Part shown: positions 42,269 to 52,824 of the stretch, one piece after another
Layout of the letters: every line of letters begins with the position of its first letter
Position numbering within the stretch: the stretch's first letter is position 1
NCBI GenBank assembly: GCA_027923505.1
Contig: BROI01000018.1
Coordinates: 62,001 to 126,000 of the forward strand
DNA: 64,000 nucleotides
From: Mayamaea pseudoterrestris
Lineage: Eukaryota; Bacillariophyta; Bacillariophyceae; Sellaphorales; Sellaphoraceae
Reading direction: 5' to 3'
Made by a program: the position numbers and the translations under genes
The notes under the pieces: generated by a model
What the model was told of the DNA's origin: nothing
The model's input: the letters and a program-made list of their open reading frames with translations, nothing else
The model's database searches: none

Positions 42269-43289
42269 ATGCGCTCTCTTTTACTCGCAGCATGTCTGCT
42301 ATCTGTTGCTAGCGGCAGTGCCGTCGTCAAGCTCACGGAGGAAAACTTTCACGAAATGACCAACGACAAGACAGTCTTTTTGAAAATGTTCGCGCCATGG
42401 GTGAGTCGTTGTCAAAGCGTATTTTTGTTGTTTGATGAGTGGATTGCAATCAATTTCATTACAGAGTTCATGCAACATTTCCTCATTCGTAAAATGCTTT
42501 CTTTCGCATTTTCTATCGCTGCGTGACTTGTGCACCTTTGGCTCCTATCGACATTTGCCTTCGATAAACATCCACATCTATTCGTATACACTGTATATAA
42601 TAGTGCGGACACTGCAAATCCATGGCGGCCGACTGGGAAAAGCTCGCTGAGGATTGGAAGGACAGCACCGGACTCATTGGTGAAGTCGACTGCACCGATC
42701 CGGCGAGCGAGCATATTTGCGAGCAGTTCAACGTGGAAGGCTTTCCGACGCTTTTGTACGGCGACCCGTCGGCACCAGACGACTACCAGGGTGCTCGCGA
42801 CTATGATAGTCTGTCTCAATTTGCCAAGACGTTTCTACACAAGCCGGTCTGCACAGTCACCAACGAAGACGCATGCGACGACGAACAAAAGAAGTTGATT
42901 GCCGATCTAAAAAGTAAGAGCAAGGACGAGCTCATGGCGACGGTCAAGGACATTGAAACCAAGGTGCAAGCTTACCAAAACGACTTGAACGATTTTATTG
43001 ATGAGATCAACGAGCAGGTGAGTGTTGAAGTTGTGCATTCGTAGTGTTGAACGAGTGGCAACTCGAGCGAGCTTGGTTTAGCTAACACGTTTCACCTTGA
43101 ATTCTTCACTTTCCACAGTATGACTTGAAGACGGATGAGTTCAACTCCAAGATTCAGTCCCTTCACTCGGAGAGCAATTACAAGTGGTTGCAGCAGGTTT
43201 TGTCAAAAGTGCACGGTGTCAAACCTACACGCCCCGATCGAGACGGCATGGATGGTTTGAATGACGATGCCATCGGCGCAGAACTTTAA
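42269..43289 (+). CDS. Protein disulfide isomerase-like protein
   Basis: Three exons: 42269-42400, 42604-43017 and 43119-43289 (introns of 203 and 101 bp); 238 residues. A signal peptide (MRSLLLAACLLSVASGS) leads into a thioredoxin domain: VVKLTEENFHEM, then FAPW joined across the first intron to CGHCKSMA, the classic redox-active site. Then VDCTDPASEHICEQFNVEGFPTLLYGD. The C-terminal helical domain (IETKVQAYQNDLND, then YKWLQQVL) resembles the ERp29c-like or D-domain of small PDIs. The protein ends in GAEL, a possible weak retention signal. It would form or shuffle disulfides in the ER lumen. It matches its divergent neighbour residue by residue across the thioredoxin and helical domains but lacks the acidic tail. 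Confidence 0.85.
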
Positions 43290-43419
43290 AAGGAACGGTT
43301 ACGTCTTGGTCGGAGCATATAGTTTGTCAATAGCATTTAGTACTTGTTATCAGTTATTTAGCGCGTTCATTTAACTTGCAATGTTACAGCCATCCAAAAA
43401 CTCATACTCCAGTAGCCAT

Positions 43420-44911
43420 TTACTTTTTAACGATGGCAGCCTTTGGCTTGACAAAGTTATCAATGACCGAGTAAAGCAAGACTCCGGCAATTCCAATGGA
43501 GCATCCCAAGAGCTTGATGGGATCAAGCGACTCGCCCAAAACAAGGGCGACGCCAACAATGACAATGACTCGCTTGGCCGTGTTAGCCACGGACTGCGTA
43601 ACGGCTCCAGTCTTCTTTAATGTCATGGTGGCAACTTCATTGTAACCGTAGAACCAAAGTCCCGACGCAGCAATGTTGGCCCAGACAGCAGGAGTCGTCT
43701 TGACAATGTTTACAAACTCCTTCATGCGGCTTCCTTCTTGCAAAAAGACAATGGGCAAGCTCATGAGGAAACCAAGAATGGTTGTAAGAGCAAACTGGTT
43801 TCCTACGGATCCAATGCGGTCCTTGAGCCCGGCAGTCTCCATGAGCTTTTTGTTTTCGTTTCCCTTGACGGCGGCAAACATGTTGGCAATGCAGGCGCTA
43901 ATCAATGCCGACCAGGCGAAATCGAGCTCCTTGACCGAGGCGAGAATGACTCCGCCAATGACAATGGGAAGGCACCACCACTTGGCCTTGGATACGGGCT
44001 TGTTGTAGACGAACTGTGAAAGAACAGCGGCGAAAGCGGGCTCGGCAGCCTTGACAATCTGGGCAAAGGAGACGGCTCCGGCACCCATGGCGAAGCTGTT
44101 GTAGAAAAGAAGGCAACATAAAGTTAGGCTTTACAGCATCCATCAATTGCCTGCAGTACAAAACAGCAGTTTGGTTCAACTTACACAGACGCAGAATGCG
44201 CTCCCATGAAGCAAAAGGCAACGGGAAGCATTTTGACGAGATCGTTCTTGGAAATGGTTGGCTTCTTACGGGCATCCGGGGCAAGCCAGAGGAACAAGGC
44301 ATACAAGGCTCCAACACCAAGCTGCATGGAACTAATGGCCATGGGAAATCCCGTCTTGCCTCCGGCTGCGTTCAAAGCCATCTTGTTGGTGATGTTGTAG
44401 TAGTAATTGCCCAGGTACCAAAGCGCAAAGTAAACAATCAATCCAAAGTCAATGGCGGAGCTCTTCTTGGCAACGACAGCACCTCCTGAAGGAACGTCGG
44501 ATGCGGAGCTTTGAAGCGTCTGTATAGAAGTTATGTAAGGATGGTGAGAGGATGATTGGAGAATCAAAAAGCCATTGAATTGCATACCAATGCCCGATGC
44601 AGCACAATGATTGGAGGTATCCGATCGGGAATGCGGAGTGGACAACATTTATCGCCACCGCTGCTTTGGCTTGACAGACTCCTCAAGTTTCTATATAATG
44701 ATTGTTAGCCAAAGTCACTTACCATGGCACTACTCGTCAATCGGTTGCCCTGAACGTCCACGGCCTGGACCATGGGCTTGGAGGTGCGGCCGGAGAAACC
44801 AACGTTGCGCATGACGCTGGTGGCCGTCGATCGTTCGGCACCGTGCAAGCCAAAGGCCGATGCGCAGCTCAGCATGCCGACAATGAATGCAGTGGATGTA
44901 GCAACCTTCAT
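43420..44911 (-). CDS. TPT: Plastid triose-phosphate/phosphate translocator
   Basis: Three exons: 44911-44723, 44519-44185 and 44095-43420 (introns of 203 and 89 bp); 399 residues. The ATG at 44911 opens a presequence, MKVATSTAFIVGMLSCASAF, with the signal-plus-Phe pattern for stroma-side targeting. The membrane part carries the plastid phosphate translocator words: FALWYLGNYYYNITNKMAL, ISSMQLGVGALYALFLWL, MGAHSASV across the second intron, VSFAQIVKAAEPAFAAVLSQ, KWWCLPIVIGGV, FYGYNEVATMTL, VTQSVANTAKRVIVI and the C-terminal SIGIAGVLLYS. The Lys and Arg of KRVIVI contact substrate phosphate in the family. It would exchange triose phosphate or 3-phosphoglycerate for phosphate across a plastid envelope membrane, exporting photosynthate. 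Confidence 0.9.
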
Positions 44912-45144
44912 TTTGATCAAGGTGGTTGTAGTGAACGGAAGAAGCAAACGCAATGACCAGTCCAAGCGATGAAAGTGGAGGGATGTCGAGGATTTGGTGC
45001 GAGCGCCGATCCAACCCTGTCAACTTGGCCTCACAGCCAATGAACCACGTCACGCGCCTCGTCCCATCGTATCTTTCGTGAAACTTAAGGTTAGAGCTCT
45101 TGGATCCTCGCTAGTGCTGCTTCGCTTCATTTATTCGATCAACC

Positions 45145-45817
45145 ATGGCGCTTTCCCTGATCAACTACTTCTATTTGGATATTCCGGTGAGTACTTGCAC
45201 GCACTCACAGCTCTTTATGATATAGAAATGAGTGCTGGAACCTTAATATTGACGATTGACCGACACGATGACAACTGAGAGGAAGCATGCAGCAGCGTGA
45301 CGATCGAAACAAAGCAACAACGACGAGAGGATGCGTGCAACCTTTTGCGTGAAACAGAATGTAATGGTACGCGCTCAAAGAGATACGAGAGATCAGCAGC
45401 AAGCGCTTGCGCTTGTAAAATTCGTTCTTGGACATTTGCTATGCCAGTGCTTGCCGTCATTTGTCGTAGCTAATAGCGTTGCCGCGTGCCTCATTGTGAC
45501 TGAGTGTAACAACTAACAATCATGTTTGCTTGAATCTTCTTTCTTGATAGGACGCACGGGTTCCTTTTATGCTCTTGGATGGTCTCGTTGTTCTTGGCTT
45601 GAATTTATGGGACAATCACTTGAAGGCCAAAAAGCTCAAGGCGGCACAAACGGACGACGTCGATCATGAGATTGATAAGAAGGCTTCGCGAGCCAACAAG
45701 TCCATTTCGCGACAACAACGCAAGGCTGAAGATACAAAACATAAGCACAATATGAAGGGAAAACCTGTGAGCTTTGCACCCAAACAACACATCAATCAGC
45801 CAAAGAAGAGCAAGTAA
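45145..45817 (+). CDS. Small membrane protein of unknown function
   Basis: Two exons: 45145-45186 (14 codons, MALSLINYFYLDIP) and 45551-45817; intron 45187-45550 is 364 bp, the longest in the window. ATG context AACCATGG. The 102-residue protein has one hydrophobic segment (VPFMLLDGLVVLGLNLW) and a very basic, helical C-terminus (Lys/Arg/Gln-rich; KKASRANKSISRQQRKAED). I do not recognise the family. The short first exon is supported by in-frame splicing and a good donor (GTGAGT) and acceptor (TTGATAG), but not by homology. Confidence 0.6.
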
Positions 45818-45977
45818 TTGTTGCGCATTGCGATTGCCTTTGGTGTAGGCAGTCGGCAGGGAGATGCCGCACATTATTTGAGCACCCTGGATGAAATGCG
45901 AATAATTTATAACGACTAATTTTTTACTGACAAAAGTAACACAATAAATTGTTGCATGTTTTATACAATTGATGCAG

Positions 45978-48119
45978 TTACAGTAATAGCTCGACCTTGG
46001 CACCTACCTCGGCCGAAATTCCTTGCTCGAACAAAACCTTGCATTTTCCAGCTTTACCAAACGGACCAACAATAGCACCTTCCTCCTTGGTGCTCACTAC
46101 CAAGACTTTAGCACCGGCGCTGTCTTTGACATTGATCTCGGGAGCGAACAAGCCTGCAATAATGCCCTGATTATGCTTGCCGTTCGCCAACATGTCGCCC
46201 TTTACTGCTGAAACAGTGCCATGGCGACTTACTCCGTCGGGCAGCTTCTTGCTCTTCTTCACAGCTTCTATTCGTGCACCTGGTCGATCTGGTGGTAGCT
46301 GCATGTCTTGATGCATGCTTTTGGAAGGGTCGTGAGCGTAACGCTTGAAGCGGAGAATCAACGCATCACCCTGTCGAGCTTCCGTCCCTGCCGGAAAAAA
46401 CACCCGAAACATCCCGTCCGTTCCGTACGACGACTTGATTACACCAATATCTCCCTGCTCTGTCTCAATCTTCATGCCAACAAATGGTTTCATATTCGTC
46501 TCCTTCTTGAATAGACCAGAACCAAACACCTCGTATCGAACTACCTTGTCGTCGTCCGAGCGCTTGTGTGCATCGCCAAGACGGCCAATTGTTCCGCGTT
46601 TCTCTTTGGGTACATAGATGCGTAGCTCTGGTATATCTCGAATCGGGTCCAGAGCTTCGACTAGGCGTCCGGCGAACGAGAGGCGACAGGACGAGGTTGT
46701 GCCTGATGCATTATTGTCGACCGCGTCCAGTCGGGAACCAATGATGAGGCTGTGAATGGGACAATGCACTGGTGTCTGAAAATGGATAAACGCCCACTGA
46801 AGCGGAGGATTGTCGATTAATTTGCACGATGAACCTTCGATTTTCTCGACCAGATGTTCTTGTTGTAGATATTGTTGATTAAAATCGTATGACAAACGCG
46901 GCAGACCGGCAATGTCTGCTCCGCCACCAAGCGACGACGAATTTAATTGCTTCTTGTCGGCACATTTAGCAGCAGACTTAACAAGGTTGTTGCTGGCTAG
47001 TTGATCTTGCAACGTTTGTAGCTCCGAGGCGCCCCAGAAGGTGACATTCGCCATGACAGTCACATGGCCAACGGATATGTGAAACTTTGATCCACTAGGC
47101 AACAATCCATTGTAATACTTTATTCCACGAACGACTGCAATACCGCCTCTCCATACTTGAACAGCACCTGGACTTGCCGCGATTCCTCGTTCAAGCAGCT
47201 TGGCGTCCAAATTACTAACGCAAATTCCGGCGCGATCGCCTTGCTGTATTCTGGAAATTTGCCGTTTGAACATTTGCATAGACTTGACCTTGCGGTCCAG
47301 GCCAAGTGTCGGAAACTCCAACACGTCATTTACAGATACTTGTCCACTCAAAACGGTACCAGTCAGTACGGTGCCACGTCCTTTGAGCGCAAAGCAATGA
47401 TCAATGGAAAAGTAAAATGGGCCATCGGAAGAACGCTTGGGCACTGGAATGTTACTTTGTAACAGATTGACGAGCTTCTCCATATTTAACGACGCATGCT
47501 TCTCGACGGCTGCTAGACTTTCGTCAGTTGCAGCCGCCACCTTTTCACCTCCCACGCAGGCAGCAACATCGATGATGGGCGAATCTTTGAATCGTGAATT
47601 AGCCAATCGTATTCTTACCCGAGACGCAGCTGCTTGCAATTGCTCCTCTCGATCCGCTCCCACCAGTAAATCAGCCTTGTTTAGCGCAACAATCAGATAT
47701 GGCGACGTGAGTTCCGCCAAGACGAGACACTCGGTGGTTTGCGCCTGCCAACCTTTCTGTGCGTCCACAACGAGCAACACCAAGTCGACAATTTGTGCAC
47801 CTCCAATAATGGTTCTTATCAGGCTCGCATGTCCTGGACAATCCACTAGAGTCATTTGTAGCGCCGTCTTTTCAGGAAATGCAGTTTGCAAATGTGTCGG
47901 AAGGTTAAGGTAAAAACAGCTGAATCCAAGGTCGAGCGTCATGCCTCGATCGCGCGACTGTCGCGACTTGTCGAGGGCTGCCGTGCTGAGATGCGTCGAA
48001 AGCGCTTTCACCAAGGATGTTTTACCTGAGTCCACGTGGCCGAGGATTGCCAAGTTAATGTTGAGAATGGATTGAGGTTGAATGCTAGCATCGGCGGCAG
48101 GCAGGGTTGTAGCTGTCAT
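45978..48119 (-). CDS. EEFSEC: Selenocysteine-specific elongation factor (EFSec)
   Basis: Intronless, 713 residues. The GTPase domain has NLAILGHVDSGKTSL (G1), the EFSec-specific word DKSRQSRDRGMTLDLGFS (G2 region), DCPGH (G3) and NKADLL (G4). Domains II and III follow (GRGTVLTGTVLSG, FKRQISRIQQGDRAGICV). An extra linker of low complexity lies near residues 385-410. The C-terminal quarter, beyond EF-Tu length, is the eukaryotic domain IV that contacts SBP2 and the SECIS element. EFSec delivers Sec-tRNA to UGA codons in selenoprotein mRNAs, so this organism makes selenoproteins; UGA codons in other genes here should be read with that in mind. Confidence 0.93.
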   Translation of the reverse strand: MTATTLPAADASIQPQSILNINLAILGHVDSGKTSLVKALSTHLSTAALDKSRQSRDRGMTLDLGFSCFYLNLPTHLQTAFPEKTALQMTLVDCPGHASLIRTIIGGAQIVDLVLLVVDAQKGWQAQTTECLVLAELTSPYLIVALNKADLLVGADREEQLQAAASRVRIRLANSRFKDSPIIDVAACVGGEKVAAATDESLAAVEKHASLNMEKLVNLLQSNIPVPKRSSDGPFYFSIDHCFALKGRGTVLTGTVLSGQVSVNDVLEFPTLGLDRKVKSMQMFKRQISRIQQGDRAGICVSNLDAKLLERGIAASPGAVQVWRGGIAVVRGIKYYNGLLPSGSKFHISVGHVTVMANVTFWGASELQTLQDQLASNNLVKSAAKCADKKQLNSSSLGGGADIAGLPRLSYDFNQQYLQQEHLVEKIEGSSCKLIDNPPLQWAFIHFQTPVHCPIHSLIIGSRLDAVDNNASGTTSSCRLSFAGRLVEALDPIRDIPELRIYVPKEKRGTIGRLGDAHKRSDDDKVVRYEVFGSGLFKKETNMKPFVGMKIETEQGDIGVIKSSYGTDGMFRVFFPAGTEARQGDALILRFKRYAHDPSKSMHQDMQLPPDRPGARIEAVKKSKKLPDGVSRHGTVSAVKGDMLANGKHNQGIIAGLFAPEINVKDSAGAKVLVVSTKEEGAIVGPFGKAGKCKVLFEQGISAEVGAKVELLL

Positions 48120-48476
48120 TGTGACTGATCAGTGGCTGGATCTGCTTCAAATTGCTGGAGTACTGCTAAAATGCTAATCTTTCCAAAAGGCAGCTATCAA
48201 GTAATTGTAAATACCGATAGCAGCAGGATGAGAGAGTTGATGGTTGGACGAAAGAATAAAGTTGGATTGAAAACATCATGGTACGCGCGATGGCGCGGAT
48301 GGTCGGAGCGTTATTGGGTACCGGAACGACTTGAATGTGCCGGCGTTTATGAAACGGTCCATGCACGCCGGCATGGCTGATTGGAATCGCCGCCGATTCT
48401 CCAAACCGCGCGGAAACGCCCAATTCAGCTGCTCCATGATCGCATCCTGCTGAGGCAAAGCAAGTGTTTAAACACC
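48120..48476. other. Divergent promoter between EFSec and rhomboid genes
   Basis: A 357-bp spacer. TACCGGAA (48319-48326), one mismatch from the TACCGGTA octamer, lies near its middle. No other gene is seen. Confidence 0.4.
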
Positions 48477-50395
48477 ATGCGAAGACAAAACGAATCATCC
48501 CCTGCCACCACTCCAAACGGTAGATCATCCTACAAGCGCAGCAGTCGTTTCAGCAGTCGACAAATCCAAACTTCGCCTTCGACTGACCACGAGTTGGAGC
48601 GAAAGTACGATTTGACGCCAGTCAATGACAAGAAAGCTGGAGGCGAAGTGTCTGATGGCTTATTCGTTGATCCATGGGAGAATGAAAAGAGACTTTGGGA
48701 GCAAGAGGAAGCAACTGGACTCATTTTACCAAGGTCAGTGCATGCAAAATGACAGCTCCACTCGACTGGACCTTCGTCGCACCTCGCCTCTCACCGCCGA
48801 CGCCTCTCTTTCCACCAAAATATTCCAGTTCACCAGCATCGCCATCCGTATACATTGAACAGACCGATACGTCTGAAGGTGGCGAGGATGATGACAGTTT
48901 TGGACCGGAGGAACGCGACAGGCAGCACTCCTCCGTCTTTTTAGGGCCGCATGATATTCATCCAAACATGGAGGACAATGCGAATGACATTGATCAACTG
49001 CGCCTATTGGCAGGAAAGCTTTCGACCGAATGGCAGCCTGGATCCATGGCAGCTCCTGCACTATTGCGGTAAGTGAGATGCACTTTCCTTGAGTATAACG
49101 CAATGCATGATGGCAGGCAGCACTCACTAAATTATTTTTCTTTCGCCAGTCGCATTCGAGACTTTCAATTCGCCCAAGAGAAACGACGCAAGAAATACGG
49201 AGATGAAAAGCCATGGGGCATTCTTGGCTTGTACGAACACTTGAGTTCCATTCGCATTGATGTAGAATGGGCTGAAGATCAAGCTTGGCGACGTTCCAAT
49301 GGATTGCCGTATATGTCGTGGGCAGAGTTTGATGAAAGGAAGACTGGTGGCAGCAATCGGCCCTACTTCACCTACCTACTTTTGGTCGTTTGTACCGGAA
49401 TGCTCGTTGCCTCCATTGCTGTCAATGGATGGAAGGTGGCGCCCATTTCAGAGAATCCCATGATTGGACCGAGCGCTCAAACACTCATTGTCATGGGAGC
49501 AAAGGACACCGCCTTGATTGTGAACGAGAATGAAGGATGGAGATTGATTAGCTGCACGGTGCTTCATGCTGGATTGGTACATTTCTTTATCAATATGCTT
49601 GCTCTTTGGTTTGTAGGAGGTGCCATTGAAACGAACCACGGTTGGATCGCAGCCATTATTATCTTTATCATTTCGGCCGTTGGAGGTTCCATCTTTAGCG
49701 CCCTTTTCCTGCCCGGCTACATTACCGTCGGGGCATCGGGAGGTATATTTGGGTTCATTGGAGCTTGCTTGGCAGATATTGTCATGAACTGGAAGCTTTT
49801 GTTTTGCGACTTTGTGACGGAACATCGCGAGAAGCAGAGCCATATTATGGTTGTGGCGATACTAGTTGTTGACATTCTCCTCAATTGCATCATTGGCTTG
49901 ACTCCATACGTTGACAATTTTACGCATTTGTCTGGCTTGGTGTACGGATTCTTATGCGGCATGAGCACCATGGAACGGTTGAGCACAGATTTCTTTGGAT
50001 TGGAGGAAGCGTGGACGACTCGAGCGAAGCACTTCGTCATGCGCTTCTTTGGGATTATAATGAGCTTGACAACCATCATTATCACTCTTGTCGTCTTGTT
50101 GCAAGGTGACGGAGAAAGCTCGCCGTGTCCAAAGTGCCTCTACATTTCCTGCGTGCCCTTTCCACCGTGGCGCGATGACAAGTGGTGGTACTGTGACGAT
50201 TGCGGGCAAGTGACGGCCGACCTTGTACAAGAGCCTCAGCTGCACTTGGATTTGTACTGCCCTGCGGGAGACATGGCGTCGGTCATGTTGAGCAATGCAA
50301 CGGATGTGTCGCGACCGACACTGCAAAAGAAGTTGCCATCATACTGTCGAGATTTCTGTCCTGAAATGCTTGACAACGGCGGGCGCTACTTTTAA
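48477..50395 (+). CDS. Rhomboid-family intramembrane serine protease with C-terminal zinc ribbon
   Basis: Three exons: 48477-48733, 48829-49068 and 49150-50395 (introns of 95 and 81 bp); 580 residues. The N-terminal 190 residues are disordered and polar. The membrane core starts at about residue 240: FTYLLLVVCTGMLVAS, then NEGWRLISCTVLHAGLVHFFINMLALW (HxxxN), GAIE, GASGGIFGFIG with the nucleophilic Ser of GxSG, and NFTHLSGLVYG with the catalytic His. The Ser-His dyad is complete, so this is an active-type rhomboid, not an iRhom. After the core come another helix and a Cys-rich region (CPKCLYISC, YCDDCG) that could bind zinc. It cleaves membrane proteins within their helix; cell location is unknown. 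The first intron has an unusual GTCAGT donor. Confidence 0.85.
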
Positions 50396-50433
50396 TGACG
50401 AGTAAGTCATAATAGTACTATTAAGTCAACTTG

Positions 50434-51573
50434 TCAAATATTATCTGCGCTGCCAGTAGGATCTGCTTCTTGTTGACGAGGGTGTTGTCTACTCACTCCA
50501 TGTCCTTGGCGCTTTTCGCGATGGAGCAAAAACTCACTCGGACAAGGAGCGCCTCCTCCTTCCTCGTTGGCCTGCCTCCGCTTGTCACCAGCCCAGCCTG
50601 CTACTTCTCCAGCAGGTCGTATGACGGCCATGAGAGCCGCTGGTGGATGAGCCGCAATGTGTTCGGCAATCATGTCGGCCGCTTGAAGCTGGGCGGAGTG
50701 CAAAGCTGTTTGAAGTGCAACAATGTTGCTCTCGCCAGTGACATTTTCTAAATGTAATTTACCATTCAATGTGCGCTTCTGTTGAAGGAGAAAGCGGCCC
50801 ATGGCGTTCATGTCGACGGGTGCTAAGGAACTAGTCAAGCCAACGTTTTCATGCGATATGTCGCGCACTCTCTCAAGGACTGTTCCGCCAAACTGCGCCA
50901 CGAGCAAGGACTGGCAGTGGTTCAACTCGACTGCAGGCTTCTCACTTAATAAAACATGCAGACACTGCATTGAATCTTGTAGACGTGTCGATTCCTGAAG
51001 CAAAAGATGCGATTCCGTCTGATAATCATGAACAAAAATGGCAAGGCGCGGTGGTGGAAAGGTTGTTGGCAGCAAACTAAAGAGACTCGCAATGGCAGCT
51101 CCCTGTCCAACAGCAAGTATACCAATGAAAGGCGAGCTTGCCCACAGTTGCTGCAACAAGAGTAGGCTGGCGTCCAAGCCAGGGTATGAGTGTTGATGTT
51201 GCTGCTGTTCGTGTCTCTCGGAGGAGCTCTTCATTAACTGACCATCTTCGGCAGAAACATGTTCAACATCAGCTTCGACGCCGCCTTCGTCTTCCTTGTC
51301 AAAAATGCAATTGACGCCTGAAAATTGTTGAGAATGATAGCTGTCATTGCTCTCATGCCACCATACGCGCTTTGGAGTTACATCATCATCCGCAGACGAA
51401 GACGACAATCCATTCGTGTCGACGACGACCAATGGCGAGTTTACAAAGACAAGATCAATGCCATGATTCAAATATAGCCGCTCTCCCAAGAGCTTAAGCG
51501 ATTCCTTTAGCTCTGTCGCATTACTGCGGGCGTCGTGCAGGCAAAGAATGCGAAGGATTGGAGCAAAGGCCAT
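50434..51573 (-). CDS. FSH1/OVCA2-like serine hydrolase with degenerate catalytic site
   Basis: ATG at 51573 gives 379 residues starting just before the family strand ILRILCLHDARSNATEL; an upstream in-frame ATG at 51705 would run through the promoter element and has no family similarity. The fold follows FSH1/OVCA2: IDLVFVNSPLVVV, a Ser/Asp/His-rich insertion of about 90 residues, SPFIGILAVGQGAAIASL, PPPRLAIFV, CLHVLLSEKPAV. The family nucleophile motif GFSQGA reads AVGQGA here, with Gly replacing the Ser, and the Asp of the family strand LHVxGDxD is also absent. It therefore looks like a pseudohydrolase. The stop is 38 bp from the stop of the rhomboid gene. Confidence 0.7.
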   Translation of the reverse strand: MAFAPILRILCLHDARSNATELKESLKLLGERLYLNHGIDLVFVNSPLVVVDTNGLSSSSADDDVTPKRVWWHESNDSYHSQQFSGVNCIFDKEDEGGVEADVEHVSAEDGQLMKSSSERHEQQQHQHSYPGLDASLLLLQQLWASSPFIGILAVGQGAAIASLFSLLPTTFPPPRLAIFVHDYQTESHLLLQESTRLQDSMQCLHVLLSEKPAVELNHCQSLLVAQFGGTVLERVRDISHENVGLTSSLAPVDMNAMGRFLLQQKRTLNGKLHLENVTGESNIVALQTALHSAQLQAADMIAEHIAAHPPAALMAVIRPAGEVAGWAGDKRRQANEEGGGAPCPSEFLLHREKRQGHGVSRQHPRQQEADPTGSADNI

Positions 51574-51644
51574 GCTGATTGATGATTGATCGACGAATGA
51601 CGGGTGAGTGTGTGGAATGCAAAATAATGTGTGACAAGAAATCG

Positions 51645-51652
51645 CACCGGTA
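51645..51652. promoter_or_regulatory. CACCGGTA variant between FSH1-like gene and NAA30
   Basis: One mismatch from TACCGGTA; 72 bp from the FSH1-like ATG and 108 bp from the NAA30 ATG. Confidence 0.4.
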
Positions 51653-51759
51653 CCAAATGCGACACGGATCCACGAGGATCGCACAATTCCATGCATTCTT
51701 GACATTGTTACATTCGTCTCCCTACACTGCTAGTCTTTTGTCAATTGAGTGCTGCTAAT

Positions 51760-52520
51760 ATGTCTGAAGAAGACACTCAGGATGATAATGAGCTAAGGGA
51801 GGCCCACGACCGCCTTGCCAAGCTTTCCATGGATTCTGATATCTCGGGGATCCGATTAATAAGTTACAAGGACGAATCGCAGCTACATCATGTCATGAAA
51901 CTCGTTGGAGACGACTTGTCAGAGCCATATTCGAGTGAGTGTAGTATCGATACGAAATGATTGAGCATTCAAGTCTTGCTTTCGCCATCAATCATTTGTC
52001 GCATTAGCTCATTCATTGCTCGTTTCCCTTCCAAATTTTAGTCTTCACTTATCGCTATTTCCTCTATCGTTTCCCGTATCTATGCATACTTGCCGTCCCT
52101 GAAGGACAGGATACTCCCATTGGATGCGTTGTCGCCAAAATTGATGAGGAGGATATTTCCATTGCTCCATCGCAAACCGTCAACGATTCGTCGCAGCAGC
52201 AACAGACAAACACGACCGTTCTCACTGGATACATTGGCATGCTCACCGTTTCGGAGCAATATCGACGGCAAGGAATTGGAAAGACGCTTGTAAGGATGGT
52301 CATTCATCGTTTGAGAGCGTTGGGATGTACATCAGTTACTCTTGAGACGGAGGTTACCAATGTGCATGCGCAGAAACTGTACCAAGATACATTTGGATTC
52401 ATTCGGGAAGAGTTATTGGAGAAGTATTACTTGAATTGGAACGATGCTTATCGACTCCGGTTGTGGTTTGACGTTTCGGCTGATCAAGGGCAACCGGGAA
52501 CTATTGGAGCAGTGAGGTAA
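51760..52520 (+). CDS. NAA30: NatC catalytic subunit, N-alpha-acetyltransferase 30
   Basis: Two exons, 51760-51934 and 52042-52520 (intron 51935-52041, 107 bp); 217 residues. ATG at 51760. The splice joins SEPYS to IFTYRYFLYRFPYLCILAV, recreating the Naa30/Mak3 signature EPYSIFTYRYFL. Then GYIGMLTVSEQYRRQGIGKTLV with the acetyl-CoA-binding RRxGIG, LETEVTNVHAQKLYQDTFGF and KYYLNWNDAYRLRLWF, all diagnostic of Naa30. A polar Gln/Asn/Ser insertion (about 95-115) lies between strands. NatC acetylates the initiator Met of proteins starting Met-Leu, Met-Ile, Met-Phe or Met-Tyr on the ribosome. It is divergent from the FSH1-like gene, with CACCGGTA between them. Confidence 0.93.
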
Positions 52521-52824
52521 AGTTGTCTGCAATGGTTGTTGTTACGGCAGCTGATGCGCTATAGGCTATCAGAATACCATTACATGACATGGTACAATGA
52601 GTACGCAATCGCAGCAATGAAATGCTAGCAGTGTAAATTACTAACGTCTGCGGCAGACGACCGTTCGTCGTAATATGCTTGTGACATTATGGTAATCTTC
52701 ATTCGTAGCGACACTATTTTAAAAAGACTATTTACTTTGGTCATGAGCCATCAATCAATCGAGCCGCTCGCTTTGCTTATTATTTCTTCCTTCTACGTGA
52801 CGAAAGCGTCGCGTGCACATCATT
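52521..52824. other. Convergent 3' spacer, nothing recognised
   Basis: A 304-bp stretch between the stops of NAA30 and the SLC35B-like gene; no conserved frame or repeat seen. Confidence 0.4.

Noticed and set aside
48734-48755. 22-bp intron (GTCAGT to GACAG) in the rhomboid gene
   Set aside because: Too short for splicing. The acceptor at 48828 gives a 95-bp intron and a good in-frame join.
51574-51705. N-terminal extension of the FSH1-like protein from the ATG at 51705
   Set aside because: It would cross the CACCGGTA element, and the family fold starts at 51573.
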